The notes under the pieces: model-generated
What the model was told of the DNA's origin: nothing
Databases searched by the model: none
Seen by the model: the letters and a program-made list of their open reading frames with translations, nothing else
Source: Derxia lacustris
Lineage (GTDB): Bacteria > Pseudomonadota > Gammaproteobacteria > Burkholderiales > Burkholderiaceae_E
DNA: 60,110 nucleotides
NCBI RefSeq assembly: GCF_002105195.1
Contig: NZ_MUHU01000003.1
Coordinates: forward strand, 1 to 60,110
Direction of reading: 5' to 3'
Position numbers and translations under genes: made by a program
Shown: one piece after another, positions 17,849-31,884 of the stretch
Layout of the letters: each line of letters opens with the position of its first letter
Position numbering within the stretch: the first letter of the stretch is position 1

Positions 17849-19222
17849 ATGGCCCTCGCGACCCGCTGCCCGAATTGCGGCACGACCTTCCGGGTCGTGT
17901 CCGACCAGCTGAAGCTCAGGCGCGGGCTCGTGAAATGCGGCTCCTGCGCCACCGTGTTCAACGGCATCGAGCAGCTGCGCTATGTGGCCACGCTCGGCGA
18001 CGGGCCGATCACGGTGATCCGGGAAGAGCCGGCAGCGCCGCCACGCAGCGAGCCGACCGCCGTCGACCGGCCAGCCACCCCGCCGACAGGCACTGCGCCG
18101 CCGGCGCCGACGCCTGCCGCGCCTGTCGTCGCGCCGATCGGCGGTGCGGCTGCGGCCCGGCCCGACATCGCGCCAACCGCGCCTGCGGCAACGCCGGTAC
18201 CGCTCAGGCCCGCAGCAGCGCCGGCTCCGGTGGCAGTGCCGACACCTACTCCGGCGGCCGCGCCGGCACCCAGCCCGGCCAGCGCCAGCCCTGCTGCTCC
18301 TGCCGCAGTGCAGCCGCCAGCCGCGCCGGCCGCCACCATTCCAGGCACGCCGCCGGCTTCGACACCGCCGGCTGCCGCAGCCGCGGTGCCGCCCGGCACC
18401 GAAACTGCGGCGCCCGGCCCGATCCGCCCCGCTGCAAGCGCGCCAGCCACCGATGCGCAGCCGCCGGACAGCACGTCGCCGACCGCATCCGCGGCGCCGG
18501 CGCCGCCCGCCGCGCCCGATGCCGCCGCCAAGCCGCCGCTCGACCGCGCCTGGGCCACCCGCGCCGCCGTCGCCTACGAGAAGGCGCGCGCCACGCCGGT
18601 CGGCGGCAGCGACGAACTCGGGCCGCTCACCCTCATCGAGGTCGAGCGCCGGCCCGGCACGCCGGTGCCGCGCGGCATCGCCGAGAACCCCGATCTCGTG
18701 CCCTCGTTCATGCGGCATCGCGACCAGGTTTCGCGCGGCAGCCGCATCGCGCTCGCCGTGGCCGCACCGCTGCTGACGCTGACGCTCGCCGGTCAGGCGC
18801 TCTGGCTGTTTCATGACGAAGCCGCCGCAGTCCTGCCCGCCGCGCGCCCGGCGCTCGACGCCGCCTGCGCGCGGCTCGGCTGCGTCATCGCGCTGCCGCG
18901 CCGCGCCGACCAGCTGCGCATCGCCAGCGCCGACCTGCGCCAGACCGGCGAGGCCGGCGCCTACGAGCTGCGCGCCGGCCTGCGCAACGACGCGCGCTGG
19001 GACCAATCCTGGCCCTCACTCGACGTTTCGCTCACCGATGTGCAGGGCAAGCTCATCGCGCGCCGCATGCTGGCGCCCGCCGACTACCTTCCCGCCCAGC
19101 CCGATGCCGAGCGCCTTGCGCGCAGCGGCCTGGCCGCGCGGGCCGAACAGCTGATCGTCGTTCCGCTCCGGATCGACGTCGGCGGCGTCTCGGGTTACAC
19201 CGTCGACGCCTTCTTCCCCTGA
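17849..19222 (+). CDS. Zinc-ribbon, DUF3426 membrane protein
   Basis: 457 residues. The N-terminus is an MJ0042-type zinc ribbon, MALATRCPNCGTTFRVV followed by CGSCATVF (two CxxC pairs). Residues of about 60-230 are a very long Pro/Ala linker. A single transmembrane helix follows (about residues 290-315), then a periplasmic DUF3426 domain. Function unknown; the gene is usually next to prmA in betaproteobacteria. It begins 55 bp after prmA, and the kinase gene follows 14 bp later. Confidence 0.88.
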   Translation: MALATRCPNCGTTFRVVSDQLKLRRGLVKCGSCATVFNGIEQLRYVATLGDGPITVIREEPAAPPRSEPTAVDRPATPPTGTAPPAPTPAAPVVAPIGGAAAARPDIAPTAPAATPVPLRPAAAPAPVAVPTPTPAAAPAPSPASASPAAPAAVQPPAAPAATIPGTPPASTPPAAAAAVPPGTETAAPGPIRPAASAPATDAQPPDSTSPTASAAPAPPAAPDAAAKPPLDRAWATRAAVAYEKARATPVGGSDELGPLTLIEVERRPGTPVPRGIAENPDLVPSFMRHRDQVSRGSRIALAVAAPLLTLTLAGQALWLFHDEAAAVLPAARPALDAACARLGCVIALPRRADQLRIASADLRQTGEAGAYELRAGLRNDARWDQSWPSLDVSLTDVQGKLIARRMLAPADYLPAQPDAERLARSGLAARAEQLIVVPLRIDVGGVSGYTVDAFFP

Positions 19223-19236
19223 AACCGGTTCACACC

Positions 19237-20175
19237 ATGTCAACGCTCATCTGCGGCTCGGTCGCCTTCGACACCATCATGGTGTTCCCCGGCGAGTTCA
19301 AGGAACACATCCTTCCGGACCAGGTTCACATCCTCAACGTCGCCTTCCTCGTGCCCGAAATGCGGCGCGAATTCGGCGGCACCGCCGGCAACATCGCCTA
19401 CAACCTCAACCAGCTCGGCGGCAAGCCCATCGTCATGGCCACGGTCGGCCAGGACTCCGACGTGTATCTGGAGCGCTTCCGCAACCTCGGCCTCGACACC
19501 CGCTGCGTGAAGCGCATTCCGTCGGCCTACACCGCGCAGGCCTTCATCACCACCGACCGCGCCGACAACCAGATCACCGCCTTCCACCCGGGCGCGATGA
19601 ACCATTCGCACGAGAACCATGTGGCCGACGCCGGCCCCAATGTCGAGATCGGTATCATCGCGCCGGACGGCCGCGACGGCATGTTCCAGCACGCCAAGGA
19701 GATGCACGACGCCGGCATCCGCATCGTGTTCGATCCGGGCCAGGGCCTGCCGATGTTCAACGGCGAAGAGCTGCTGCACTTCATCTCGCTGGCCGAGGTC
19801 GTAGCGGTCAACGACTACGAGGCGCGGCTGATGTGCGAGCGCATCGGCAAGCCGCTCGAAGAAGTGGTGCAGCTGGCGCCGGTGTTCGTCGTGACACGCG
19901 GCGGCAAGGGCTCGGAAATCCATGTGCGCGGCAAGATGCACGAGATTCCCTGCGTCGCGGCCGAGCGCATCGTCGACCCCACCGGCTGCGGCGATGCCTA
20001 TCGCGCCGGCCTGCTGTTCGGCATGCAGCGTGGGCTCGACTGGAGCATCACCGGGCGCATCGCAGCCATCCTCGGCGCGCGCAAGATCGCCCATCGCGGG
20101 GCCCAGAATCATCACTTCACCGCTGCCGATATCCGCTCACAATTCGCGGCCGAATTCGGCTCGGCACCGTGGTAG
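19237..20175 (+). CDS. PfkB family carbohydrate/nucleoside kinase
   Basis: 312 residues. It has the PfkB N-terminal GG block (REFGGTAGNIAYNLNQLGG) and the C-terminal anion-hole motif DPTGCGDAYRAGL, where Cys replaces the more usual Ala of GAGD, and the general base Asp is kept. The family phosphorylates sugars or nucleosides; this subgroup is often annotated as adenosine kinase-like. Substrate not deducible. It is 14 bp after the DUF3426 gene. Confidence 0.87.
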   Translation: MSTLICGSVAFDTIMVFPGEFKEHILPDQVHILNVAFLVPEMRREFGGTAGNIAYNLNQLGGKPIVMATVGQDSDVYLERFRNLGLDTRCVKRIPSAYTAQAFITTDRADNQITAFHPGAMNHSHENHVADAGPNVEIGIIAPDGRDGMFQHAKEMHDAGIRIVFDPGQGLPMFNGEELLHFISLAEVVAVNDYEARLMCERIGKPLEEVVQLAPVFVVTRGGKGSEIHVRGKMHEIPCVAAERIVDPTGCGDAYRAGLLFGMQRGLDWSITGRIAAILGARKIAHRGAQNHHFTAADIRSQFAAEFGSAPW

Positions 20176-20222
20176 CGTGATTTGCACAAGACAACGCTCC
20201 TCGTGCAGGGAGGATGAAGATC

Positions 20223-20732
20223 ATGGAAAGCCATCAAGCCAATCGCAATGCCCCGAAGCTCGCGTCACGCGGGCGCGGCCTTGTCGCCGCAGTGGTCGTC
20301 ACGGCACTGTCGGCCGGTCTGCTCGGCGGCTGCGCGGCGCCGCGCACCTCGGCCTCGGTCTATGACGCCAACACCGTGGGCCGCGAGCAGACGGTACGCA
20401 TGGGCACGCTCGAAAGCGTGCGGCCGGTCACCATCGACAAGGGCCAGACCGGCATCGGCACCGCTGGCGGCGCGGTGGTCGGCGGCATCGCCGGCAGCAG
20501 CGTCGGCGGCGGCAAGGGGTCGGTGCTGGCGGCCATCGGCGGCGCCATCGTCGGCGGTCTGGCCGGTCAGGCCATCGAAGGCAAGGGCTCGGCGCAGAAC
20601 GGCCTCGAACTGACGGTCAAGCTCGACAACGGCGATCTGCGCGTGATCGTGCAGGCAGCCGACGAAAGCTTCGCGCCCGGCGACCGGGTGCGGCTGCTGA
20701 GCGGTGCCGGCGGCACGCGCGTCACGCACTGA
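20223..20732 (+). CDS. Glycine-zipper outer-membrane lipoprotein (SlyB/Pcp-like)
   Basis: 169 residues from MESHQANRN. A signal peptide ends in the lipobox LLGGC, so Cys36 should be lipidated. The mature part has a glycine zipper (GTAGGAVVGGIAGSSVGGG and GGAIVGGLAGQAIEG) typical of 2TM-glycine-zipper lipoproteins of the outer membrane. GGGAGG lies 9 bases before this ATG; the in-frame ATG at 20214 is too close to that site. Confidence 0.87.
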   Translation: MESHQANRNAPKLASRGRGLVAAVVVTALSAGLLGGCAAPRTSASVYDANTVGREQTVRMGTLESVRPVTIDKGQTGIGTAGGAVVGGIAGSSVGGGKGSVLAAIGGAIVGGLAGQAIEGKGSAQNGLELTVKLDNGDLRVIVQAADESFAPGDRVRLLSGAGGTRVTH

Positions 20733-20789
20733 TAGGGTGGCTGCGGGCGGCGCAAGGCCGCTCGCTTGCAGCAGGAAAACGGTGGCGCT

Positions 20790-21107
20790 TCAGTTCGCGT
20801 CGCCTTGCAGCTGCCGCATCAGCGCCAGCAAGGCCGGCTCACCGGCGGCAATGCCCGTCACACTCACCCGCTTGCGGCGCGACGTCTGACCCGACACCAG
20901 TTCCACCTCGCGCCGGCCCACGCCGCAACGCTCGGCAATCCATTTGATGAGAAGTTCGTTGGCCTTGCCATCCACCGGTGGCGCGGCCAGCTTGAGCTTG
21001 AGCGCGCCGTCGTGCAGGCCGACAGCCTCGGTGCTGCGCGCACCGGGCTGCACATGAAGATCGATCAGTACCCGGCCCGCGTTGTCGCGGCGCAGCCAGT
21101 CGGCCAC
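20790..21107 (-). CDS. DUF167 family protein (YggU-like)
   Basis: 105 residues with the family core LIDLHVQPGARSTEAVGLHD and LKLAAPPVDGKANELLIKWIA. Small cytosolic alpha/beta protein of unknown function; the homologue is next to yggT in many proteobacteria, as here (7 bp apart). Convergent with the lipoprotein gene. Confidence 0.88.
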   Translation of the reverse strand: MADWLRRDNAGRVLIDLHVQPGARSTEAVGLHDGALKLKLAAPPVDGKANELLIKWIAERCGVGRREVELVSGQTSRRKRVSVTGIAAGEPALLALMRQLQGDAN

Positions 21108-21114
21108 AGCAGCG

Positions 21115-21672
21115 TCAGAACACGCCGATGGCCGCGCCCATGATCCGGCCGACCAGCATCAGCACGATCTGCACGACCAGCAGCAGCACCAGCGGCGAGA
21201 AATCGATGCCGCCGAAACTCGGCAGTACGCGCCGGATCGGGCCCAGCAGTGGCGCGACCAGCATGTCGATGGCCGGCGCCATCGGCGCATGCGGATTCAC
21301 CCAGCCCAGGATCACATGCACGATGACCAGCATGAACACGAGATAGGCGGCCCATTTCACGCAGCCGAACACCGCCGCGATGACCAGCCCGATCGGATCG
21401 ACCGAACCGTAGATGGGCAGCGTGAGCAGCAGATTGACGAGCAGCGCCACCAGCAGCGCCGCCACGATGCTCGCCCAGTCGATGCCGCCCACGCCGGGCA
21501 GCACGCGCCGCAACGGCAGCACGATGCGATTGGTGAGCGCGAACACGAAGCTCGACACCGGATTGCGCGGCGACAGGCGCACCCACTGCATGTAGGCACG
21601 CAGCAGCAGCGCCCCGCCGAGAATGTCGCCGGCGGTGTCGATGATGAGACGGAAGATTTCGTACAGCATCAC
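21115..21672 (-). CDS. YggT family integral membrane protein
   Basis: 185 residues with two YggT repeats: MLYEIFRLIIDTAGDILGG at the N-terminus, and a second half with LVFMLVIVHVILGWVNPHA. Each repeat ends in a conserved P-x-x-x-L-P pattern (LRRVLPGVGGIDWA and IRRVLPSFGGIDFS). Inner-membrane protein, four helices expected. Role not established; linked to osmotic/ion homeostasis or cell-envelope assembly in some organisms. Confidence 0.9.
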   Translation of the reverse strand: MMLYEIFRLIIDTAGDILGGALLLRAYMQWVRLSPRNPVSSFVFALTNRIVLPLRRVLPGVGGIDWASIVAALLVALLVNLLLTLPIYGSVDPIGLVIAAVFGCVKWAAYLVFMLVIVHVILGWVNPHAPMAPAIDMLVAPLLGPIRRVLPSFGGIDFSPLVLLLVVQIVLMLVGRIMGAAIGVF

Positions 21673-21739
21673 GCTCCTTCAGCCACACCGGCGTCGATGA
21701 CGCCGGCTGGCGTCATCGACCGGCGCGCAATCGAATCGG

Positions 21740-22444
21740 TCAGGGACGCGGCGTGGTCGGGAAGGGCCAGGCCGGCGCGGCCTCGGCTTCGGCGGGCTTG
21801 GCCGCCTTCTTCGCGGCGGCCTTCTTGGCCGGTGCCTTCTTGGCGGCCGGAACCGCCTTCTTGGCCGGAGCCTTCTTCGCGGCCGGCGGCGGCGTGACGA
21901 CGGCCGCCTTCTTGGCCGGCGCCTTCTTGGCAACGACGACCGCCTTCTTGGCGACGGCGGCTTTCTTGGCCGGTGCCTTGGCCGGGACGGCGGCGGCCTG
22001 CTTCGCGGCGACCTTCTTGGCGGCAACCTTCTTGGCTGCGACGACGGTCTTCACCGGCGTTTCGGTCTTCTTGGCCGCGACCTTCTTGGCGGCGACCTTC
22101 TTCACCGCCACGGTCTTGACGGCTGCCTTCTTGGCAGCGGCCTTCTTGGCGACCGGCGCGCTTGCAACCGTTTTCACGGCAGCGGCCTTCTTGGCGGCAG
22201 GTGCCGGCGCCGGAGCGGCCGCAGCCTTCTTGGCCACGACCTTCTTGGCGGCGACCTTGGTCGCGACGGCCTTCTTCGCGGCAGCCTTCTTGGCCACCGG
22301 AGCCGGGGCGGGCGCGGGCGCGGGCGCAGCCACGGCCTTCTTGGCCGCGACCTTCTTCACCGGGACGACGTTCTCAGCGACCTTCTTGGCCGCAGCCTTC
22401 TTGGCCGGCGCTTTCTTGGCGGCAGTCTTCTTGGCAGTTGCCAT
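21740..22444 (-). CDS. Lys/Ala-rich histone H1-like DNA-binding protein (AlgP-like)
   Basis: 234 residues, almost entirely KKAxAKKA/KKVAAKK repeats interrupted by PAPAPAPAP stretches; the last 18 residues turn acidic then Pro-rich (AEAEAAPAWPFPTTPRP). This is the H1 C-terminal-like family found in Burkholderiales and as AlgP in Pseudomonas, thought to bind DNA non-specifically. AAGGAG seven bases before the ATG sets the start. Repeat number in such genes often varies between strains. Confidence 0.9.
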   Translation of the reverse strand: MATAKKTAAKKAPAKKAAAKKVAENVVPVKKVAAKKAVAAPAPAPAPAPVAKKAAAKKAVATKVAAKKVVAKKAAAAPAPAPAAKKAAAVKTVASAPVAKKAAAKKAAVKTVAVKKVAAKKVAAKKTETPVKTVVAAKKVAAKKVAAKQAAAVPAKAPAKKAAVAKKAVVVAKKAPAKKAAVVTPPPAAKKAPAKKAVPAAKKAPAKKAAAKKAAKPAEAEAAPAWPFPTTPRP

Positions 22445-22659
22445 GACGATCTCCTTCACAGGGGGAATTGAACAGACCCGAACTTGGATGAAAGGCCCGG
22501 CCGCCGGTCGGCAGCCAACTGAACGAAGCGGCCGACCAATGCGCAAAGGCGCGCAAGGCCGAAGGCCATGCGCGCCTGCTTTGCACCGACCGGCATGCCG
22601 GAGCATGCGATGGTCGGCGGGTCGGATTCGGTAGCGGTCACCGTCGCTCGTTCAAGCAC

Positions 22660-22712
22660 AAATCATATGAATTTGATTTTAACAACGCGTGGACCAAAAG
22701 CGCTCGCTTTTG
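22660..22712. promoter_or_regulatory. AT-rich promoter region of the H1-like gene with two inverted repeats
   Basis: The 296-bp gap 22445-22740 is AT-rich at this point. It holds AAATCA/TGATTT arms (22660-22679, 8-bp spacer) and CAAAAGCG/CGCTTTTG (22695-22712, 2-bp centre). The second lies 28 bp past the nrdB stop and could act as its transcription end, though no T-run follows on that strand. No confident -35/-10 pair could be chosen. Confidence 0.4.
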
Positions 22713-22740
22713 TTGCGTGCGCATGACCGTCGGTTGCGTA

Positions 22741-24015
22741 TCAGTCCCAGGCGAGCGTGCCGCCGGTCTGGTACTCGATGACGCGGGTCTCGAAGAAGTT
22801 GCGTTCCTTCTTCAGGTCGATCATCTCGCTCATCCACGGGAAGGGGTTTTCCTCGTTCGGGAACATCGCGTCGAGACCGATCTGCTGGGCGCGACGATTG
22901 GCGATGAAGCGCAGATAGCCCTTGAACATCGGCGCGTTCAGACCCAGCACGCCGCGCGGCATCGTGTCTTCGGCATAGCGGTACTCGAGCTCGACCGCCT
23001 GCATGAACAGCCCGCGCAATTCTTCACGGAAGGCCGGCGTCCACAGATGCGGGTTCTCCATCTTGATGGTGTTGATCAGGTCGATGCCGAAGTTGCAGTG
23101 CATCGACTCGTCGCGAAGGATGTACTGGTACTGCTCGGCCGCGCCGGTCATCTTGTTCTGCCGGCCGAGCGCCAGGATCTGCACGAAGCCCACGTAGAAG
23201 AACAGCCCTTCCATCAGGCAGGCGAAGACGATGAGCGACTTGAGCAGCAGCTGGTCGTTCTCGGGCGTGCCGGTGGTGAAGTTGGGGTTGGTCAGCGTGT
23301 CGATGAACGGGATCAGGAACTCGTCCTTGTCGCGGATCGACTGCACCTCGTGATAGGCGTTGAAGATCTCCGACTCGTCGAGCCCGAGCGATTCGACGAT
23401 GTACTGGTAGGCATGCGTGTGGATCGCTTCCTCGAAGGCCTGGCGCAGCAGGTACTGGCGGCATTCGGGCGCGGTGATGTGGCGATAGGTGCCGAGCACG
23501 ATGTTGTTCGCGGCCAGCGAATCGGCGGTCACGAAGAAGCCGAGGTTGCGCTTGACCAGCCGGCGCTCGTCCTCGGTGAGCTTGTCGCTCTTCCACAGCT
23601 CGATGTCGCGACCCATGTTCACTTCCTGCGGCATCCAGTGGTTGGCGCAGCCGGCGAGGTACTTGTCCCAGGCCCACTTGTACTTGAACGGCACGAGCTG
23701 GTTCACGTCGGTGGCGCCGTTGATGATCCGCTTGTCGGCCACGTTCACGCGGCGCTCGTCGGCGGCGCTCTTGCGCACCGGCGCGGCGGCCACGGGCGCG
23801 CGCTGCACCGGCGCGAGTTGCGCGGCCTGGGCGGTACGCAGGTAGTCGAGGGTCGACGGCAGCGGCGACGTGACTTGCAGCTGCTCGACCACTTCGCGCA
23901 GCTCGTGCGCGACTTCGCGCAGGCGCAGCGAGGGGTCCATCTCGAAGCGCGGGGTCAGCGGCGCCTGTTGCGGGGCTGCGGGTTGTGCGGCGGGTTCGTC
24001 GTCCCAGGACAGCAT
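22741..24015 (-). CDS. nrdB: Class I ribonucleotide reductase, beta (R2) subunit
   Basis: 424 residues: an 85-residue Ala/Pro-rich N-terminal extension, then the R2 ferritin-like fold. Metal-ligand blocks are [11 protein letters not shown] and [13 protein letters not shown]. Tyr177 in [11 protein letters not shown] aligns with the radical-Tyr position that is Phe in the chlamydial class Ic enzyme, so a tyrosyl radical is expected. It generates the radical used by NrdA to make deoxynucleotides. It lies 116 bp after nrdA, with GGAG before the ATG. Confidence 0.95.
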   Translation of the reverse strand: MLSWDDEPAAQPAAPQQAPLTPRFEMDPSLRLREVAHELREVVEQLQVTSPLPSTLDYLRTAQAAQLAPVQRAPVAAAPVRKSAADERRVNVADKRIINGATDVNQLVPFKYKWAWDKYLAGCANHWMPQEVNMGRDIELWKSDKLTEDERRLVKRNLGFFVTADSLAANNIVLGTYRHITAPECRQYLLRQAFEEAIHTHAYQYIVESLGLDESEIFNAYHEVQSIRDKDEFLIPFIDTLTNPNFTTGTPENDQLLLKSLIVFACLMEGLFFYVGFVQILALGRQNKMTGAAEQYQYILRDESMHCNFGIDLINTIKMENPHLWTPAFREELRGLFMQAVELEYRYAEDTMPRGVLGLNAPMFKGYLRFIANRRAQQIGLDAMFPNEENPFPWMSEMIDLKKERNFFETRVIEYQTGGTLAWD

Positions 24016-24131
24016 GTTGTTCTCCGTGATTTCAATGAGGCGGGCCGGCAGCGACTGCGCGCCGATACCCGCGAAAAACTGAAGGCCGGACGCGCCGTTG
24101 CCAACGCGTCCGGCGGCCGACCGCAGCCGGC

Positions 24132-27137
<3,006 letters not shown>

Positions 27138-27442
27138 GGAGTCTCCTGGGAAAGACACATCGGCGCGGCGCGACGGGCGCCCTGCGCGGAAATGGGTGTG
27201 AATGCGCTGGCGATGCCAGCCCCACGCGGGGCGGAAGCGGCAAGCGCATTGCGAAAAAGATCGATCTGAAATGCAGGTTCGGCGGAGTGCCGAACGACGC
27301 CCGGCACGGCGGAAACGACGATGAGCGCGGTATTCCGATCCGGCGGCGCGCAGCTGCTGGACGCCTGCCCGGCACGCTCATGCCAAACCATGAAATAGCG
27401 CGGACAGCGACTGGGCCGGAAAAGTTCGCCTCGACAGCCAAA

Positions 27443-27458
27443 CACTAGGGGTAGTGTT
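27443..27458 (-). promoter_or_regulatory. NrdR box 1 (downstream box)
   Basis: ACACTAGGGGTAGTGT is a palindrome with 6-bp perfect arms (8-bp if the flanking AA/TT are counted, 27441-27460). The outer bases match the NrdR box consensus (ACACwAtATaTwGTGT type). Its centre is 31 bp from that of box 2, the spacing known for cooperative NrdR binding. Confidence 0.82.
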
Positions 27459-27473
27459 TGCGCTTTGTCGATC

Positions 27474-27489
27474 TACTAATTGTAGTACC
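27474..27489 (-). promoter_or_regulatory. NrdR box 2, overlapping the -10 of the nrdA promoter
   Basis: CTACTAATTGTAGTAC, arms TACTA/TAGTA. It covers the TACAAT -10 hexamer of the minus-strand promoter, so bound NrdR would block RNA polymerase. Weaker match than box 1 but at the expected phase. Confidence 0.75.
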
Positions 27490-27508
27490 CAGCGCCCACC
27501 CTCGCAAG
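27480..27508 (-). promoter_or_regulatory. Sigma-70 promoter of nrdAB
   Basis: Minus strand: TTGCGA (27508-27503), 17-bp spacer, TACAAT (27485-27480). The predicted start is near 27473, leaving a leader of about 335 nt before nrdA. The gap 27138-27836 contains nothing else I can support; 27509-27836 is GC-rich and non-coding in appearance up to prmC. Confidence 0.72.
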
Positions 27509-27836
27509 TTTGGAGGACCGCCGGAAAGCCCCGGGATTGCCCCCGATCGCCGGGACCGCCAGCTTGTGACGGCGCTGCCCAAAACATGGGCGGCCGGCCC
27601 AGTTTTCCCATTGCATCAAGCAGTTGCGCGCGCCGCTGCTGTGCATGAGCTGTGGATGAGCATGGGACAATCGGTGTGCAGCCTGTGCGTTGCCTGTGCA
27701 TGGCAAGCGCCCGCCGGCCTGACCGGCCGCCCGACGCGCAGGAGCGTCGTGCCGATGACCGGCAAGCGCGCTCTGGCCGGCCCGGTACCGGGCCGGCTGC
27801 GCATCACACTAGTCCCAGCCACTCACCACCGCCGCC

Positions 27837-28694
27837 ATGTCCGAGCGTCCGCGCGCCCTTCCCGCCGATCCGCCCCCGCCCGCCGCCGACTACCGCGGCC
27901 TGCTGCGCTCCGCCGGCCTCGACCGCGCAGATGCACTGGCACTGCTGATCCATGCCAGCGGTCGCTCGCGCGCCTGGCTCATCGCGCATGACGAGGACGC
28001 GGTCGATGCGGCGACGCAGGCGCGCTTTGCGACGCTGGCGGCGGCCCGTCGCGCGGGCGAGCCGGTGGCCTATCTGGTCGGGCAGCGTGAATTCTTCGGC
28101 CGCGCCTTCGCGGTGGACCGGCGAGTACTGATCCCGCGCCCCGAAACCGAGCTGCTGGTGGAATGGGCGCTGGCCCATGCGCCCGCCGGCGCACGCGTGC
28201 TCGATCTGGGCACCGGCTCGGGCGCGATCGCGGTGACGCTGGCGGCCGAGCGGCGCGATCTGGAGCTGTGGGCGGTCGACCTGTCGGCCGAGGCGCTGGA
28301 AGTGGCAGCCGCCAATGCCGCGCGCCATGCGCCGGGCCGCGTCAGGCTGCTGCGCAGCGACTGGACCGCCGCGCTCGGCAACGAAGGCTTCGGGCTGATC
28401 GTGTCGAACCCGCCCTACATCGCCGCCGGCGACCGGCATCTGGCCGAAGGCGATCTGCGCTTCGAGCCGGCCGGCGCGCTCACCGACCAGCGCGACGGGC
28501 TCAGCTGCATCCGCGCCATCGTCGCCGGGCTTGAAACGCATCTGTTGCCGGGCGGCTGGGTCGGCATCGAGCACGGCTATGACCAGTCGGCGGCGGTGCG
28601 TTCATTGCTGACGCAAGCCGGCCTGGAAGAAGTGGCCAGCGCGCGCGATCTGGCCGGCATCGAGCGCATCAGCGTCGGGCGCCGGCCCGGCTGA
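27837..28694 (+). CDS. prmC: Release factor glutamine methyltransferase
   Basis: 285 residues. Helical N-terminal domain, then a SAM-binding domain with RVLDLGTGSGAIAVTLAAE and the signature NPPY in LIVSNPPYIAAGD. It methylates the Gln of the GGQ motif in RF1/RF2. prfA is not upstream here; the gene is alone, convergent with ftsY with 8 bp between stops. Confidence 0.94.
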   Translation: MSERPRALPADPPPPAADYRGLLRSAGLDRADALALLIHASGRSRAWLIAHDEDAVDAATQARFATLAAARRAGEPVAYLVGQREFFGRAFAVDRRVLIPRPETELLVEWALAHAPAGARVLDLGTGSGAIAVTLAAERRDLELWAVDLSAEALEVAAANAARHAPGRVRLLRSDWTAALGNEGFGLIVSNPPYIAAGDRHLAEGDLRFEPAGALTDQRDGLSCIRAIVAGLETHLLPGGWVGIEHGYDQSAAVRSLLTQAGLEEVASARDLAGIERISVGRRPG

Positions 28695-28702
28695 AGCCGC
28701 GC

Positions 28703-29872
<1,170 letters not shown>

Positions 29873-29935
29873 GGGGAGGGGTCGCCGCAGGGTAATCGCG
29901 GATTCTAGCCGACCACCTTGCCTAGAATCCCGGCC

Positions 29936-31336
<1,401 letters not shown>

Positions 31337-31347
31337 AACCGCAGACG

Positions 31348-31383
31348 AAAAAAAGACCGCCGGTCGCTTCGCGACCAGCGGTC
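31348..31383 (-). terminator. Strong hairpin with a T-run on the minus strand
   Basis: GACCGC + GGTCGC, loop TTC, GCGACC + GCGGTC: 12 bp of stem with a single C/A mismatch. Seven A precede it on the plus strand, so the U-tract is on the minus-strand RNA. For the ferredoxin operon (plus strand, ending 31336) it gives a hairpin without a T-run. No known minus-strand gene leads into it. Confidence 0.75.
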
Positions 31384-31884
31384 TGCAATTGTCGGGCGCC
31401 TTCGATCAGCGCTTGCCTTCAGACCTTGCTACCCGACATCGTGGAGAACCGTGGGGATGATTTGGCGACGCCAAGCTGTCGCCAAAATGACACAGAGGTT
31501 GGAATTGTCACAACCTCGAACCCGTCGAAACCATACCAGCAAGCCCCATGCCACGAACATGCGCCGCGCCCGACGGCTGCCTTGGGCAGACCTGCGCAAG
31601 CCCCGATACAAGTTTGGCGCCCTGGTGACGGACACTGGCGCACGCTGCAGTGCAGCATCACGCATAGCGGGCGATTCGCCCCACGTTCGTCAGCCAATGA
31701 CTACATTTCGGCCGGTTTTCGTCCGATTGCGACAATCGGCCCGCTTGTAGAATTCGCGCGCGGCGCTGCGTGAAACCGGAGGCGTTGCGGTTTGGCCAGA
31801 GGCCCGCGCGTCTCCCCCAACCTCTCGCAGGTTTACCGTCTGGCGCCGGACCGCGCCCTCATCGAGCGCTGGCCCCAGCCCCCC
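31384..31884. other. About 500-bp non-coding gap rich in inverted repeats
   Basis: No supported gene. Perfect inverted repeats occur at 31461-31486 (TTTGGCGAC/GTCGCCAAA, 8-nt loop), 31495-31517 (GAGGTTG/CAACCTC, 9-nt loop) and 31723-31739 (CCGATTG/CAATCGG, 3-nt loop). Composition is less GC-rich than in the flanking genes. The last repeat overlaps a -35-like TTGCGA (31727-31732) that is followed after 15 bp by TAGAAT (31748-31753), a possible promoter for the membrane-protein gene downstream. Confidence 0.55.

Noticed and set aside
27509..27836. Possible short genes between the nrdA promoter and prmC
   Set aside because: The frames overlap each other on both strands, have no ribosome site and no recognisable features.
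31419..31697. Minus-strand open frames of 78-92 residues in the gap after the ferredoxin gene
   Set aside because: No ribosome site, Cys/Arg-rich random-looking composition, and they run through the inverted repeats; a non-coding RNA fits better.
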